This document shows positions 7,832 to 16,284 of a DNA stretch of 64,000 bases, one piece after another (position 1 is the first letter of the stretch; each line of letters opens with the position of its first letter). The notes under the pieces were generated by a model that saw only the letters and a list, made by a program, of their open reading frames with translations, did not search any database and was not told where the DNA came from. A program made the translations under genes and the position numbers. This DNA is from Chryseobacterium pennae (lineage in GTDB: Bacteria > Bacteroidota > Bacteroidia > Flavobacteriales > Weeksellaceae): positions 248,001-312,000 of the forward strand of contig NZ_QNVT01000001.1 in NCBI RefSeq assembly GCF_003385515.1, read 5' to 3'.

Positions 7832-9853
7832 TTAAAGCTGTGTCGGGCTTTCTGGAGCCTGTATTTCGCTTTCTTCCTCTTTCTCTTTAATCTGAGGAGT
7901 TTCCAGTACTTCCGGCAGATCTTTTTCAGGGATCGTATTGGTAACCGGTTTCTCTGTCAATTCAGGATCCCATGCTCTCTTTCCGAAAATCTCTTCAAGG
8001 TCTTCACGGAAGATCACTTCTTTTTCTAAAAGCTTATTGGCAAGAGCATCAAGCTTATCCTTATTTTCTGTAAGAATTCTTATTGCTCTGTCATATTGCT
8101 CACTTACAAATCTCTTGATTTCATCATCAATCACCTCTGCTGTTTTCTCAGAATATGGCTTAGAGAATGAATAATCAGACTGACCTGAGCTGTCATAGTA
8201 AGAAACGTGTCCTACTTTTTCACTCAAACCATAGATTGTAACCATTGAGTTGGCCTGTTTGTAAGCTCTTTCCAGGTCATTTTGTGCTCCTGTAGAGTAA
8301 TCACCCAATGCTACCTGCTCTGCTGCTCTTCCTCCTAAAAGTGAACACATTTCGTCAAGTAACTGTTCAGTTGTTGTAATCTGTCTTTCTTCCGGTAAGT
8401 ACCATGCTGCTCCCAGGGAACGACCTCTTGGTACAATAGTTACCTTCAACAATGGTGACGCATGTTCCGTAAGCCATGAAACGGTTGCATGACCTGCCTC
8501 ATGGAATGCAATTCTTCTCTTCTCAGAAGGCTTAATTGCTTTATTCTTTTTCTCAAGACCACCGATAATTCTGTCTACTGCATCCAGGAAATCCTGTTTT
8601 ACTACGAACTCGTGGCTGTTTCTTGCTGCAATAAGTGCTGCTTCATTACATAGATTAGCGATATCTGCACCACTGAACCCTGGAGTCTGTTTTGCTAAGA
8701 AATCTCTGTCTACGCTGTCATCAAGCTTGATTTTCTTTAAGTGAACATCAAGAATCTGTCTTCTCTCATGTAATTCCGGAAGGTCTACATAGATTGAACG
8801 GTCAAAACGTCCTGCTCTCATCAAAGCTTTATCAAGGATATCCGCTCTGTTGGTTGCAGCCATTACGATAACATTCGTATCGGTTCCGAAACCATCCATT
8901 TCAGTAAGAAGCTGGTTCAATGTATTTTCTCTTTCATCATTTCCGCCAGAGAAATTATTTTTTCCTCTTGCACGTCCGATGGCATCAATCTCATCAATAA
9001 AGATGATCGCGGGAGATTTAGCTTTCGCCTGAGCAAAAAGGTCTCTTACTCTGGATGCTCCAACTCCTACAAACATTTCCACGAAATCTGATCCTGAAAG
9101 TGAGAAGAACGGAACTTTAGCTTCTCCTGCAACAGCTTTAGCCAATAAGGTTTTACCTGTTCCCGGAGGCCCTACCAAAAGTACTCCTTTAGGGATCTTA
9201 CCTCCTAATTTTGTGTATTTTTCAGAGTTTTTCAAGAAATCTACAACTTCCTGAACTTCTTCTTTAGCTCCTTCCAATCCAGCAACATCTTTAAATGTCA
9301 CCTGAATTCTTTCTTTTTCATCGAAAAGCTTAGCTTTAGATTTCCCGATAGAGAAAATCTGTCCGCCAGGGCCTCCGCCACCACCCATCTTTCTGAAAAG
9401 AAGGAAGTAGAATAATCCCAAGATCGCAATCCAGATCAATGCGGATATCAGAATATCTGCAAAAGGACTTTTTCCGGTTCCGTAATCTTTAGCGGTTTTA
9501 ATAGCCGGATTGGTTGCCTTGATCTGTTCAAATTTCTGAAGAAATAGTTGAAGATCCCCGTATTTTACAGAATAATCTGCTTTTGGGGCCATATCTAAAG
9601 CTGAAAAAGGGTTATTTTCCTTTCCGGTTTTGGAAACCATTGCTGATTTTGCTTCTTTGGTAAGGAAAACATCAGCTTTCTCTATGTCTTTGTATATAAT
9701 AATATTCTGGACTTTACCCGCCTGCATTTCTCTAAAGAAACCATCTTCATCAATAGTTTTTGCGGCATCTCCACCAAGGAAATTGGAACCGAAGAAAAGC
9801 AAAAGAGCTATGATTGCAATAGGAAAGAACCAGTTGAATCCTTTGTTATTCAT
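7832..9853 (-). CDS. ftsH: ATP-dependent zinc metalloprotease FtsH
   Basis: 673 residues, a membrane-anchored AAA+ protease that degrades unneeded membrane and short-lived cytosolic proteins as a hexamer. Membrane segments lie at about residues 5-25 and 130-155. Walker A GPPGTGKT is at 228-235, Walker [12 protein letters not shown] follows, the second region of homology contains [20 protein letters not shown], and the zinc site HEAGH is at 451-455. The C-terminal 40 residues are Glu/Pro-rich, as is common in Bacteroidota. rsfS lies 21 bases upstream on the same strand and a terminator follows. Confidence 0.97.
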   Translation of the reverse strand: MNNKGFNWFFPIAIIALLLFFGSNFLGGDAAKTIDEDGFFREMQAGKVQNIIIYKDIEKADVFLTKEAKSAMVSKTGKENNPFSALDMAPKADYSVKYGDLQLFLQKFEQIKATNPAIKTAKDYGTGKSPFADILISALIWIAILGLFYFLLFRKMGGGGGPGGQIFSIGKSKAKLFDEKERIQVTFKDVAGLEGAKEEVQEVVDFLKNSEKYTKLGGKIPKGVLLVGPPGTGKTLLAKAVAGEAKVPFFSLSGSDFVEMFVGVGASRVRDLFAQAKAKSPAIIFIDEIDAIGRARGKNNFSGGNDERENTLNQLLTEMDGFGTDTNVIVMAATNRADILDKALMRAGRFDRSIYVDLPELHERRQILDVHLKKIKLDDSVDRDFLAKQTPGFSGADIANLCNEAALIAARNSHEFVVKQDFLDAVDRIIGGLEKKNKAIKPSEKRRIAFHEAGHATVSWLTEHASPLLKVTIVPRGRSLGAAWYLPEERQITTTEQLLDEMCSLLGGRAAEQVALGDYSTGAQNDLERAYKQANSMVTIYGLSEKVGHVSYYDSSGQSDYSFSKPYSEKTAEVIDDEIKRFVSEQYDRAIRILTENKDKLDALANKLLEKEVIFREDLEEIFGKRAWDPELTEKPVTNTIPEKDLPEVLETPQIKEKEEESEIQAPESPTQL

Positions 9854-9874
9854 TTAGACTTTTTAAAATTTTTA

Positions 9875-10240
9875 TTATTCATTTTCAATTTTGGTAATGA
9901 CTGCGTCACCCCAAAGTTCTTCTATATCGTAATACTCACGTACATCTTTTTGAAATATATGAACCACTACAGAAACGTAATCTACCAATATCCACATGGC
10001 ATTTTCATTACCTTCTACATGCCAAGGTCTGTCTTTCAGATCGTTTCTTACTTTTTTCTCTACATTCCCAGCTAATGCTGATACTTGTGTATTCGAGTTT
10101 CCGCTACATATTACGAACGTCTCCGCTACTGAGTTTTCAATGTTTGATAGATCAAAGATCATGATATCTTCTCCCTTTACATCTTGAAGTGCTTCAACGA
10201 TTTTATCTATTAGTGCTTGTTTTTCTGCTGTTTTATTCAT
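9875..10240 (-). CDS. rsfS: Ribosomal silencing factor RsfS
   Basis: 121 residues of the Iojap/RsfS family, which binds ribosomal protein L14 and blocks subunit joining when nutrients run low. Family motifs are DIMIFDLSNIENSVAETFVI near residues 25-44, RPWHVEGNENAMWILVDY and VVVHIFQKDVREYYDIEELW. It is the first gene of an rsfS-ftsH unit and is divergent from birA across 87 bases. Confidence 0.95.
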   Translation of the reverse strand: MNKTAEKQALIDKIVEALQDVKGEDIMIFDLSNIENSVAETFVICSGNSNTQVSALAGNVEKKVRNDLKDRPWHVEGNENAMWILVDYVSVVVHIFQKDVREYYDIEELWGDAVITKIENE

Positions 10241-10260
10241 TAAAAAAATACTATAATCTG

Positions 10261-10268
10261 CAAATTTA
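10261..10268 (-). promoter_or_regulatory. Candidate -7 box for rsfS-ftsH
   Basis: On the minus strand this reads TAAATTTG, an exact match to the Bacteroidota TAnnTTTG -7 element, 20 bases before the rsfS ATG. No convincing -33 TTTG is visible at the usual distance. Confidence 0.45.
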
Positions 10269-10327
10269 TTGTTTTTTCTTTACTTTAACCTTACTTTTAC
10301 CCGCTTAATGTCTTAAAGTTTTCTTAA

Positions 10328-11044
10328 ATGAGTCAACTCTTCTATCTGAAAGAATGTTCTTCTACTAATGACGAAATATCAAAGTTTTTACTTTATAAAA
10401 ATTCAGATTTTATAGGATTGCATACTTTCAATCAAACCAAAGGCCGTGGTCAGTATGGAAATGTATGGACTCCAACCGCCGGGAAAAACCTGGCTTATAC
10501 GCTGGCAGTAAATACTCAAAACATCCTGTGCTCCGACTTTATATTCAATTATTATACCGCAATTATTGTCAGGGATTTCCTGGCCAATTTGGCTGATTAT
10601 GATGTGAAAATTAAATGGCCGAATGATATTATCCTTAAAGGTAAAAAAATCGTTGGAATTTTGATTGAAAAGAAAAAAATTAATCAGAACAATTATTTTA
10701 TTATCGGAACCGGAATCAATATTCTTCAGGATAAGTTTGAAAAAATATCCACCGCAGGCTCACTCCTGACACAGACAGGGCAGGAATTTGACATTGAAGA
10801 CCTTAGTTTAAGACTTCACAAATTCTTATCTGAAAAACTTAAAAATATTCCTTCTGACCAGGAAATACTGGACAGGTTCAATAAAAATTTGTTCCGAAAG
10901 GATGAAATCTCCGTTTTTGAAATCGAAAAAGAGAGACAAAATGGCATCATCCGAAATGCAGACAAAAAGGGTGAACTCTGGATCGAATTGGAAAAGGACG
11001 GGATGTGTTCTTTCTACCACAAAGAAGTAAAACTCCTTTACTGA
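10328..11044 (+). CDS. birA: Biotin--[acetyl-CoA-carboxylase] ligase
   Basis: 238 residues, the monofunctional type lacking the N-terminal DNA-binding domain of E. coli BirA. It attaches biotin to carboxyl-carrier proteins by way of biotinyl-AMP. Motifs are the early SSTND, the biotin/AMP loop GRGQYGNVW at about residues 39-47, IKWPNDIILKGKKIVGILIE and IGTGINI. The 3' end overlaps the convergent LptG-type gene by 7 bases. Confidence 0.94.
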   Translation: MSQLFYLKECSSTNDEISKFLLYKNSDFIGLHTFNQTKGRGQYGNVWTPTAGKNLAYTLAVNTQNILCSDFIFNYYTAIIVRDFLANLADYDVKIKWPNDIILKGKKIVGILIEKKKINQNNYFIIGTGINILQDKFEKISTAGSLLTQTGQEFDIEDLSLRLHKFLSEKLKNIPSDQEILDRFNKNLFRKDEISVFEIEKERQNGIIRNADKKGELWIELEKDGMCSFYHKEVKLLY

Positions 11045-12150
11045 TTTGCTCTTTTGATATAAAGATAAAGGGTAAGCGGCAGGAATACGAGATTAGGAAG
11101 CCACATAGCCAATGCAGGCGACAGGCTCTTATTTTCCGAAACTACCTTTAAAGCTTCAAACGAAAAGACAAAAAGGAAAGCCAGCGAAATCCCGATAGCT
11201 AGGTTGATTCCCAAACCACCCCTCTTCTTTTGTGATGACAGAGAAAGGGCAAGGAAAGTCAGAATAATGATAGAAACAGGCATTGAGGTTCTCTGATGAA
11301 GCTCATTCAGATATGAATTCAGGTTACTGTTTCCTCTTGCTTTTTCTCTTTCAATGAATTTTAAAAGCTCAGGAGTTGTCTTGTTCTGCCCCAAAAGCTC
11401 ATTAGGGAAAAGTTCTTCAGGGGAATGGCTATAGTTTTTTTTAAGCTCCAAACCGCTGTTCAGTGTTTCTGAATTATTTTTATTAATGGTCTTTTCAAGA
11501 TAATTATTTAGGACAAACTGTTTTATATCTTTATGCCAGTACACTTCACTGGCTTTTAGTTCATAAACCATTTTTCTGTCCCTATCAAACTTCTGATAAA
11601 CAAATCCAGATCCTCTCTTTTCTCTTTTATTCCAGGAATCTACAAAGATATACTCTGTTCTGCTGAGCTGTGAAGAAGCCGGGGCTGTTCCAAGAATCTT
11701 TTCCTTATTGGCAGCATTATAGGTATAGGCCTCCAGTTCATTTTTTTTGATATTTGCCCACGGGAGAACTAAATGATACACCACAAGTGCTCCTAATGCA
11801 ATCAGGATTGAAGTATAAAGATAAGGTTTTGAAAATCTGTAAAAACTGGCGCCACTACTGATAATGGCTACAATTTCAGTATTATTTGCCATCCTGGAAG
11901 TGAAATAAATCACGGTAATAAAGACCAGAATGGAAAGGAACGTTACTACAAGATTAATAATCCAGTAAGGATAAAAATGAAGCAGAAAATACCCCAGATC
12001 CAGTTTGGGATCTAACGCTTTTGCATTTTCTATCCTTGGAATTTTTTGCTGAACGTCGATGACAAGCACCACTATAGACAATAGCACCAGCATGAAACTG
12101 AAAGTTCCAAGGTACTTTTTAATGATATATTTGTCTACAATCTTAAGCAT
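11038..12150 (-). CDS. LptF/LptG-type permease (YjgP/YjgQ family)
   Basis: 370 residues. One membrane segment near residues 15-33, two more at about 60-120, a periplasmic beta-rich jelly-roll-like region, and three C-terminal membrane segments (MPVSIIILTFLALSLSS and following). This is the architecture of LptF/LptG, the membrane part of the ABC system that extracts lipopolysaccharide. The N-terminal VDKYIIKKYLGTF is typical. It starts 5 bases after the tgt stop, so the two are probably cotranscribed. LptG is likelier than LptF, but one subunit alone cannot be told apart safely. Confidence 0.88.
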   Translation of the reverse strand: MLKIVDKYIIKKYLGTFSFMLVLLSIVVLVIDVQQKIPRIENAKALDPKLDLGYFLLHFYPYWIINLVVTFLSILVFITVIYFTSRMANNTEIVAIISSGASFYRFSKPYLYTSILIALGALVVYHLVLPWANIKKNELEAYTYNAANKEKILGTAPASSQLSRTEYIFVDSWNKREKRGSGFVYQKFDRDRKMVYELKASEVYWHKDIKQFVLNNYLEKTINKNNSETLNSGLELKKNYSHSPEELFPNELLGQNKTTPELLKFIEREKARGNSNLNSYLNELHQRTSMPVSIIILTFLALSLSSQKKRGGLGINLAIGISLAFLFVFSFEALKVVSENKSLSPALAMWLPNLVFLPLTLYLYIKRANQ

Positions 12151-12155
12151 AATTC

Positions 12156-13286
12156 TTACAGTCTTTGTCTAAGAACAGGTACTACAGAGTTTTTCCACTC
12201 ATAGAAATCTCCAGCAAGGATATGTTCTCTTGCAACTTTTACCAGATCAAGATAAAACGCAAGGTTATGAATTGAAGCAATCTGTTTTGCCAGATATTCT
12301 TTTGAAACAAATAGGTGACGAAGGTACGCTTTTGAATATTCACGGTCTACAAAGCTGGTCCCGAATTCATCCAAAGGCGAAAAGTCACGCTTCCATTTTT
12401 CATTTTTAAGGTTCATTACCCCTTGCCATGTGAAAAGCATTGCATTTCTGGCATTTCTTGTAGGCATAACGCAATCCATCATATCAATTCCCAGTCCAAT
12501 AGATTCCAGGATATTCCAAGGAGTTCCAACTCCCATCAGGTATCTTGGTTTTTCTTTTGGAAGAATATCTGTTACTTCATCAGTAATTCTGTACATTTCT
12601 TCTTCAGGCTCTCCCACTGAAAGCCCTCCAATTGCATTCCCTTCTGCTCCTGCTTCAGAAATTACCTCTGCAGAAATTTTTCTTAAATCGGAATAGGTAG
12701 ATCCCTGAACAATCGGGAAAAGTCTTTGCTTATGTCCGTACAATTCAGGATTATCATTGGTCCAGTCGATGCATCTTTTTAACCAACGGTGTGTAAGTTC
12801 CATGGATGATTTTGCCTGGTTATAATCACAAGGATAAGGAGTACATTCGTCAAAAGCCATGAAAATATCTGCTCCGATCTGTCTTTGAATCTCCATTGAT
12901 CTTTCCGGAGAGAACATGTGATAACTTCCGTCAATATGGGATTTGAACCTGGCTCCTTCTTCTGTCATTTTTCTGTTGCTCGCCAAAGAGAACACCTGAA
13001 AACCTCCTGAATCTGTAAGGATAGGAAGATCCCAGTTCATGAATTTATGTAAACCTCCTGCATCCTGCATTGTTTCCATTCCTGGACGAAGGTAAAGGTG
13101 GTAAGTATTTCCCAGAATAATCTGAGCTTTAATGTCTTCTTTTAATTCTCTCTGATGAACTGTTTTTACACTCGCAACAGTTCCTACCGGCATAAAGATA
13201 GGCGTTTGAATCTTTCCGTGATCTGTAGTGATCTCTCCTGCTCTGGCTTTTCCTTCAGAGGTTTTTTCTATATTAAAAAATTTCAT
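12156..13286 (-). CDS. tgt: tRNA-guanine(34) transglycosylase
   Basis: 376 residues from the ATG at 13286 (MKFFNIEKTSEGKARAGEI); an upstream start at 13343 would add 19 non-family residues. Tgt exchanges guanine 34 for preQ1 in queuosine tRNAs. Clear motifs are TPIFMPVGTVASVK, the active-site DSGGFQVFSL, GGLSVGEPEEEM, RYLMGVGTP and DCVMPTRNARNAM. The usual C-terminal zinc motif CxCxxC is absent: the region reads DEFGTSFVDREYS where three Cys would be expected, although the HNL histidine is kept. The gene lies between a DUF4296 lipoprotein and the LptG-type gene. Confidence 0.95.
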   Translation of the reverse strand: MKFFNIEKTSEGKARAGEITTDHGKIQTPIFMPVGTVASVKTVHQRELKEDIKAQIILGNTYHLYLRPGMETMQDAGGLHKFMNWDLPILTDSGGFQVFSLASNRKMTEEGARFKSHIDGSYHMFSPERSMEIQRQIGADIFMAFDECTPYPCDYNQAKSSMELTHRWLKRCIDWTNDNPELYGHKQRLFPIVQGSTYSDLRKISAEVISEAGAEGNAIGGLSVGEPEEEMYRITDEVTDILPKEKPRYLMGVGTPWNILESIGLGIDMMDCVMPTRNARNAMLFTWQGVMNLKNEKWKRDFSPLDEFGTSFVDREYSKAYLRHLFVSKEYLAKQIASIHNLAFYLDLVKVAREHILAGDFYEWKNSVVPVLRQRL

Positions 13287-13351
13287 TTGTACACTTTTTA
13301 GTTGATTACTATCAACGATTGTCATTGTCCGGGCAAAGCCCACTTCATCAT

Positions 13352-13717
13352 TTATCTTAAAGGCGTGCCTATTTCAGCCTGCTTCAACTTATCTTTTACA
13401 TATTTATCCGCTTTTGGATCTTTCTTCAGTAAAATCTGCTGCGCTTCATTGGCAATATCTTCCATTTCTTCTTTGATCACATAATATTTAAAGCTCTCAA
13501 CAAAATCAGAAGGCTTTACTTTATGGGATTTTAAAATAAATCGGGTACCGGCCTCCATATTTTTGTCCTGAAACATAAAATTAGCCTGATCGGTAACAAT
13601 AAGGTCAGCAATAACTTCTGCCATCACGTCCTGGTCGACCAGGTTTTTAGGCTTATCGATATAATCACTGCATGAAAACAGTCCCAGAAAAACAAAAACA
13701 AGGATCATTTTTTTCAT
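13352..13717 (-). CDS. DUF4296 lipoprotein
   Basis: 121 residues from the ATG at 13717, which places a lipobox signal (LGLFSC) correctly; the longer frame upstream adds a basic tail before the signal. The body matches DUF4296: DQDVMAEVIADLIVTDQANF followed by a helical segment and VIKEEMEDIANEAQ near the end. Function is unknown in the family. It sits between the glycosyltransferase and tgt on one strand, probably one transcript. Confidence 0.82.
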   Translation of the reverse strand: MKKMILVFVFLGLFSCSDYIDKPKNLVDQDVMAEVIADLIVTDQANFMFQDKNMEAGTRFILKSHKVKPSDFVESFKYYVIKEEMEDIANEAQQILLKKDPKADKYVKDKLKQAEIGTPLR

Positions 13718-13764
13718 CAGCTTATTTTTATACTTTTTTAATGGAAGAAAAGGCATGCTCCGTT

Positions 13765-14481
13765 TTATAATCTATTGATAATTGATTTCCACTTCAGGTT
13801 TAAAACACCAAAAACAGCTTCATGGATAATTCCGCCATTCATTTTACTTTCTCCTAAAATTCTGTTGGTAAATATAATAGGAACTTCCACAATTCTGAAC
13901 CCTTTTTTGAAAGCTCTGAACTTCATTTCTATCTGAAACCCGTATCCTTTCAGCCTTACATTATCTAATCCTATCTCTTCCAATACTTTTCGTGAGAAGC
14001 AGACAAAACCGGCTGTAGTATCATGAATAGGCAGTCCTAAAATAAATCTTACATATTTCGAAGCGAAATAGGACAATAATACTCTTCCCATAGGCCAGTT
14101 CACCACATTTACTCCTTTTGAATACCGGGAACCGATGGCCATATCTGCATTCAGACAAGCTTCAAATAGTTTAGGCAGATCATTGGGATTATGCGAAAAA
14201 TCAGCATCCATTTCAAAAATGTAGTCGTAATTATTTTCAATCGCCCACTTAAATCCATGAATATAGGCTTTACCCAAACCGTCTTTAGTATGTCTTATCG
14301 ACAGATGCAGGTAATGGGAATGGTTCTTTTGCAGTTCTTTTACCACTTCCGCAGTTCCATCGGGAGAAGAATCATCTACCACTAAGATATGAAAGTCATC
14401 CTCCAATGCAAAAACCGCGGAAATAATATTTTCAATATTTTCCTTTTCGTTATATGTTGGGATGATGACGAGTTTTTTCAT
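13765..14481 (-). CDS. Polyprenol-phosphate mannosyltransferase-like glycosyltransferase (GT2, DPM1-type)
   Basis: 238 residues from the ATG at 14481 (MKKLVIIPTYNEKENIENII); the upstream TTG at 14526 is less likely. The GT2 fold is plain: the PTYNEKENI loop, DDSSPDGT nucleotide-binding acid residues, EMDADFSHNPNDLP as the metal-binding DxD-like site, and a C-terminal RILGESKMNGG. It should move a hexose from GDP- or UDP-sugar to polyprenyl phosphate at the membrane face. There is no membrane anchor at the C-terminus, as in the short DPM1 class. Confidence 0.88.
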   Translation of the reverse strand: MKKLVIIPTYNEKENIENIISAVFALEDDFHILVVDDSSPDGTAEVVKELQKNHSHYLHLSIRHTKDGLGKAYIHGFKWAIENNYDYIFEMDADFSHNPNDLPKLFEACLNADMAIGSRYSKGVNVVNWPMGRVLLSYFASKYVRFILGLPIHDTTAGFVCFSRKVLEEIGLDNVRLKGYGFQIEMKFRAFKKGFRIVEVPIIFTNRILGESKMNGGIIHEAVFGVLNLKWKSIINRL

Positions 14482-14535
14482 TTCAGTTTGCAAAGATAGT
14501 TTATTTAACCTTTTTATTTTATACAAAATAATCTA

Positions 14536-14543
14536 TAATTTTG
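14536..14543 (+). promoter_or_regulatory. Candidate -7 box upstream of the DUF4271 gene
   Basis: TAATTTTG matches TAnnTTTG on the plus strand, about 180 bases before the DUF4271 start, in the divergent gap with the glycosyltransferase gene. No clear -33 element. Confidence 0.3.
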
Positions 14544-14720
14544 CAAAAATCTTTTTCAAAGATTCGCAGCTCAGACAAAGATTGTTTTCGCAGTTCTGAA
14601 TGAGATAGAAAAATTGTTGAAAAATAGGTTTAAGATTAGATTTAACAGATGAAGCAATAAAGAAAATCTATGCCAAGTTGTGTTATTTATAGTTAAATAA
14701 AAAAATAAAAAACTTAAAAT

Positions 14721-15389
14721 TTGCCGTCATCACCAAACTACATCAATCATGTAAGAATACCTGAGAATAACGATTGGGTCATTTTTATACTTATAGGCTG
14801 TATATTTTTATATGTTTTCATGATGAACATTATAGAAAGGGATGCCAGTCTTAAAGACTTTCTGCTTCAAAAGTATTTTGATGCCAGTAATAACCTGCCG
14901 AGCTGGATCATTACTTCCTGTGTGATCACGCTTACGTTGTCTGTTTTGATTTCTCAATATATTCCGGTAGTCCCTAAACATATTGCAGATCTGCAGGTTG
15001 GGGGATACCAGCTTAATAAGTTTGGGTACACTTTGCTGGCGGTTATGTTTTTTTATCTGATCAAATCAACATTAGGTTATTTATTTTATCAAAGTATCGG
15101 GGATGGAAAAAAATGGACAATTTTTTATTTCACCTCTACAAAGTTCTATTTCATCCTTTCTTTTTTGTTGATAATTCTGTGTATCACCCATTATTACTTC
15201 CCTATAGACAGAAATAAAATGTTCCTGTATTATTTCTCATTCTTTTCTTTTGTATTCATTTTCAAAGTTTTTTTCTATTTATTTCACAAGAACAAGATTC
15301 TTCCCGAGAAATGGTATTATAAATTTTTGTATATTTGCACGCTCCAAATCGCACCATTATTACTGCTTTGGAAGTTGTTATTTTTTTAA
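14721..15389 (+). CDS. DUF4271 integral membrane protein
   Basis: 222 residues with about six hydrophobic segments. The N-terminal NNDWVIFILIGCIFLYVF and the central FYLIKSTLGYLF match DUF4271, a Bacteroidota membrane family of unknown role. The start must be TTG at 14721: an in-frame stop lies two codons upstream and the next Met falls after the conserved first membrane segment. hemD follows after 3 bases, an arrangement I know from other Flavobacteriia. Confidence 0.8.
   Translation: MPSSPNYINHVRIPENNDWVIFILIGCIFLYVFMMNIIERDASLKDFLLQKYFDASNNLPSWIITSCVITLTLSVLISQYIPVVPKHIADLQVGGYQLNKFGYTLLAVMFFYLIKSTLGYLFYQSIGDGKKWTIFYFTSTKFYFILSFLLIILCITHYYFPIDRNKMFLYYFSFFSFVFIFKVFFYLFHKNKILPEKWYYKFLYICTLQIAPLLLLWKLLFF
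15330..15337 (+). promoter_or_regulatory. Candidate internal -7 box for hemD
   Basis: TATATTTG, followed by C, lies inside the 3' end of the DUF4271 gene, 55 bases before the hemD start. An internal promoter is possible, but the two genes are also close enough for one transcript. Confidence 0.3.
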
Positions 15390-15392
15390 TAA

Positions 15393-16142
15393 ATGTCAAA
15401 GATGAGAATAAAGTCTATATTGGTTTCTCAACCAGCGCCTAGTGAGTCTTCTCCATATCTGGATATAGCGAAGAAGGAAAAAATAAAGATTGATTTCCGT
15501 CCATTTATCCACGTCGAAGGGGTTGACAATAAAGAACTCAGAACTCAGAAAATAGATCTGACGCAATATACCGGTATCATTTTTACCAGTAAAAATGCTA
15601 TTGACCATTACTTCAGACTTGCAGAAGAATTGCGTTTTGCAGTTCCGGATACAATGAGATATATCTGTCAGTCGGAAGCAATTGCCAACTATCTTCAGAA
15701 ACACATCGTGTACAGAAAAAGAAAAATCAGCTTTGGGGAGAAAAACTTCTCAGATCTTCTTCCTCTGTTCAAGAAGTTTCCTACTGAAAAATATCTGTTG
15801 CCATCTTCAGATGTTTTAAGTCCGGATATTATAAAAACTTTGGATTCTGCAAACATAGAATGGACAAGAGCAATTATGTACCGTACTGTATGCAGTGATC
15901 TAACTGATATCAACATTAAGGATTATGATATGTTGATCTTCTTCAGCCCACAGGGAATCAAGTCTCTGCAACAGAATTTCCCGGAATTCAAGCAGGATGA
16001 GACCAAAATTGGCGTTTTCGGAAACACCACTTTGGCAGCTGCAGAAGAAGCAGGATTAAAAGTAGATCTAATGGCTCCTACGAAGGAAACCCCTTCTATG
16101 ACCATGGCCCTTGAAAAATATATTAAAGCTCTACACAAATAG
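15393..16142 (+). CDS. hemD: Uroporphyrinogen-III synthase
   Basis: 249 residues of the divergent HemD family, which closes and inverts ring D of hydroxymethylbilane in haem synthesis. Two alternating domains are suggested by YTGIIFTSKNAIDHYF (about residues 64-80) and YDMLIFFSPQGIKSL (about 180-195), with GVFGNTTLAAAEEAGL before the C-terminus. HemD proteins share few invariant residues, so the call rests on overall pattern and on the DUF4271 neighbour. A terminator follows 25 bases after the stop. Confidence 0.88.
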   Translation: MSKMRIKSILVSQPAPSESSPYLDIAKKEKIKIDFRPFIHVEGVDNKELRTQKIDLTQYTGIIFTSKNAIDHYFRLAEELRFAVPDTMRYICQSEAIANYLQKHIVYRKRKISFGEKNFSDLLPLFKKFPTEKYLLPSSDVLSPDIIKTLDSANIEWTRAIMYRTVCSDLTDINIKDYDMLIFFSPQGIKSLQQNFPEFKQDETKIGVFGNTTLAAAEEAGLKVDLMAPTKETPSMTMALEKYIKALHK

Positions 16143-16167
16143 TCTTTAATACAAAAAAAATAAAGCT

Positions 16168-16204
16168 AACCATCTCTCCAATAAAGGAAAGATGGTTTTT
16201 TTTT
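16168..16204 (+). terminator. Rho-independent terminator after hemD
   Basis: Stem of 8 bp (16168-16175 with 16190-16197) plus two inner G-C pairs, followed by a run of nine Ts to 16204. Confidence 0.8.
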
Positions 16205-16284
16205 AACTACATTTGAACAAAAATTAACATTGAATAAAACGTCTCTGAAAGTATATCCGGACGTATAAAAATTAAAATATTCTG

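Noticed and set aside
15396..15916. Minus-strand open frames overlapping hemD
   Set aside because: They mirror the plus-strand coding frame, lack family motifs and have no promoter; hemD fully explains the region.
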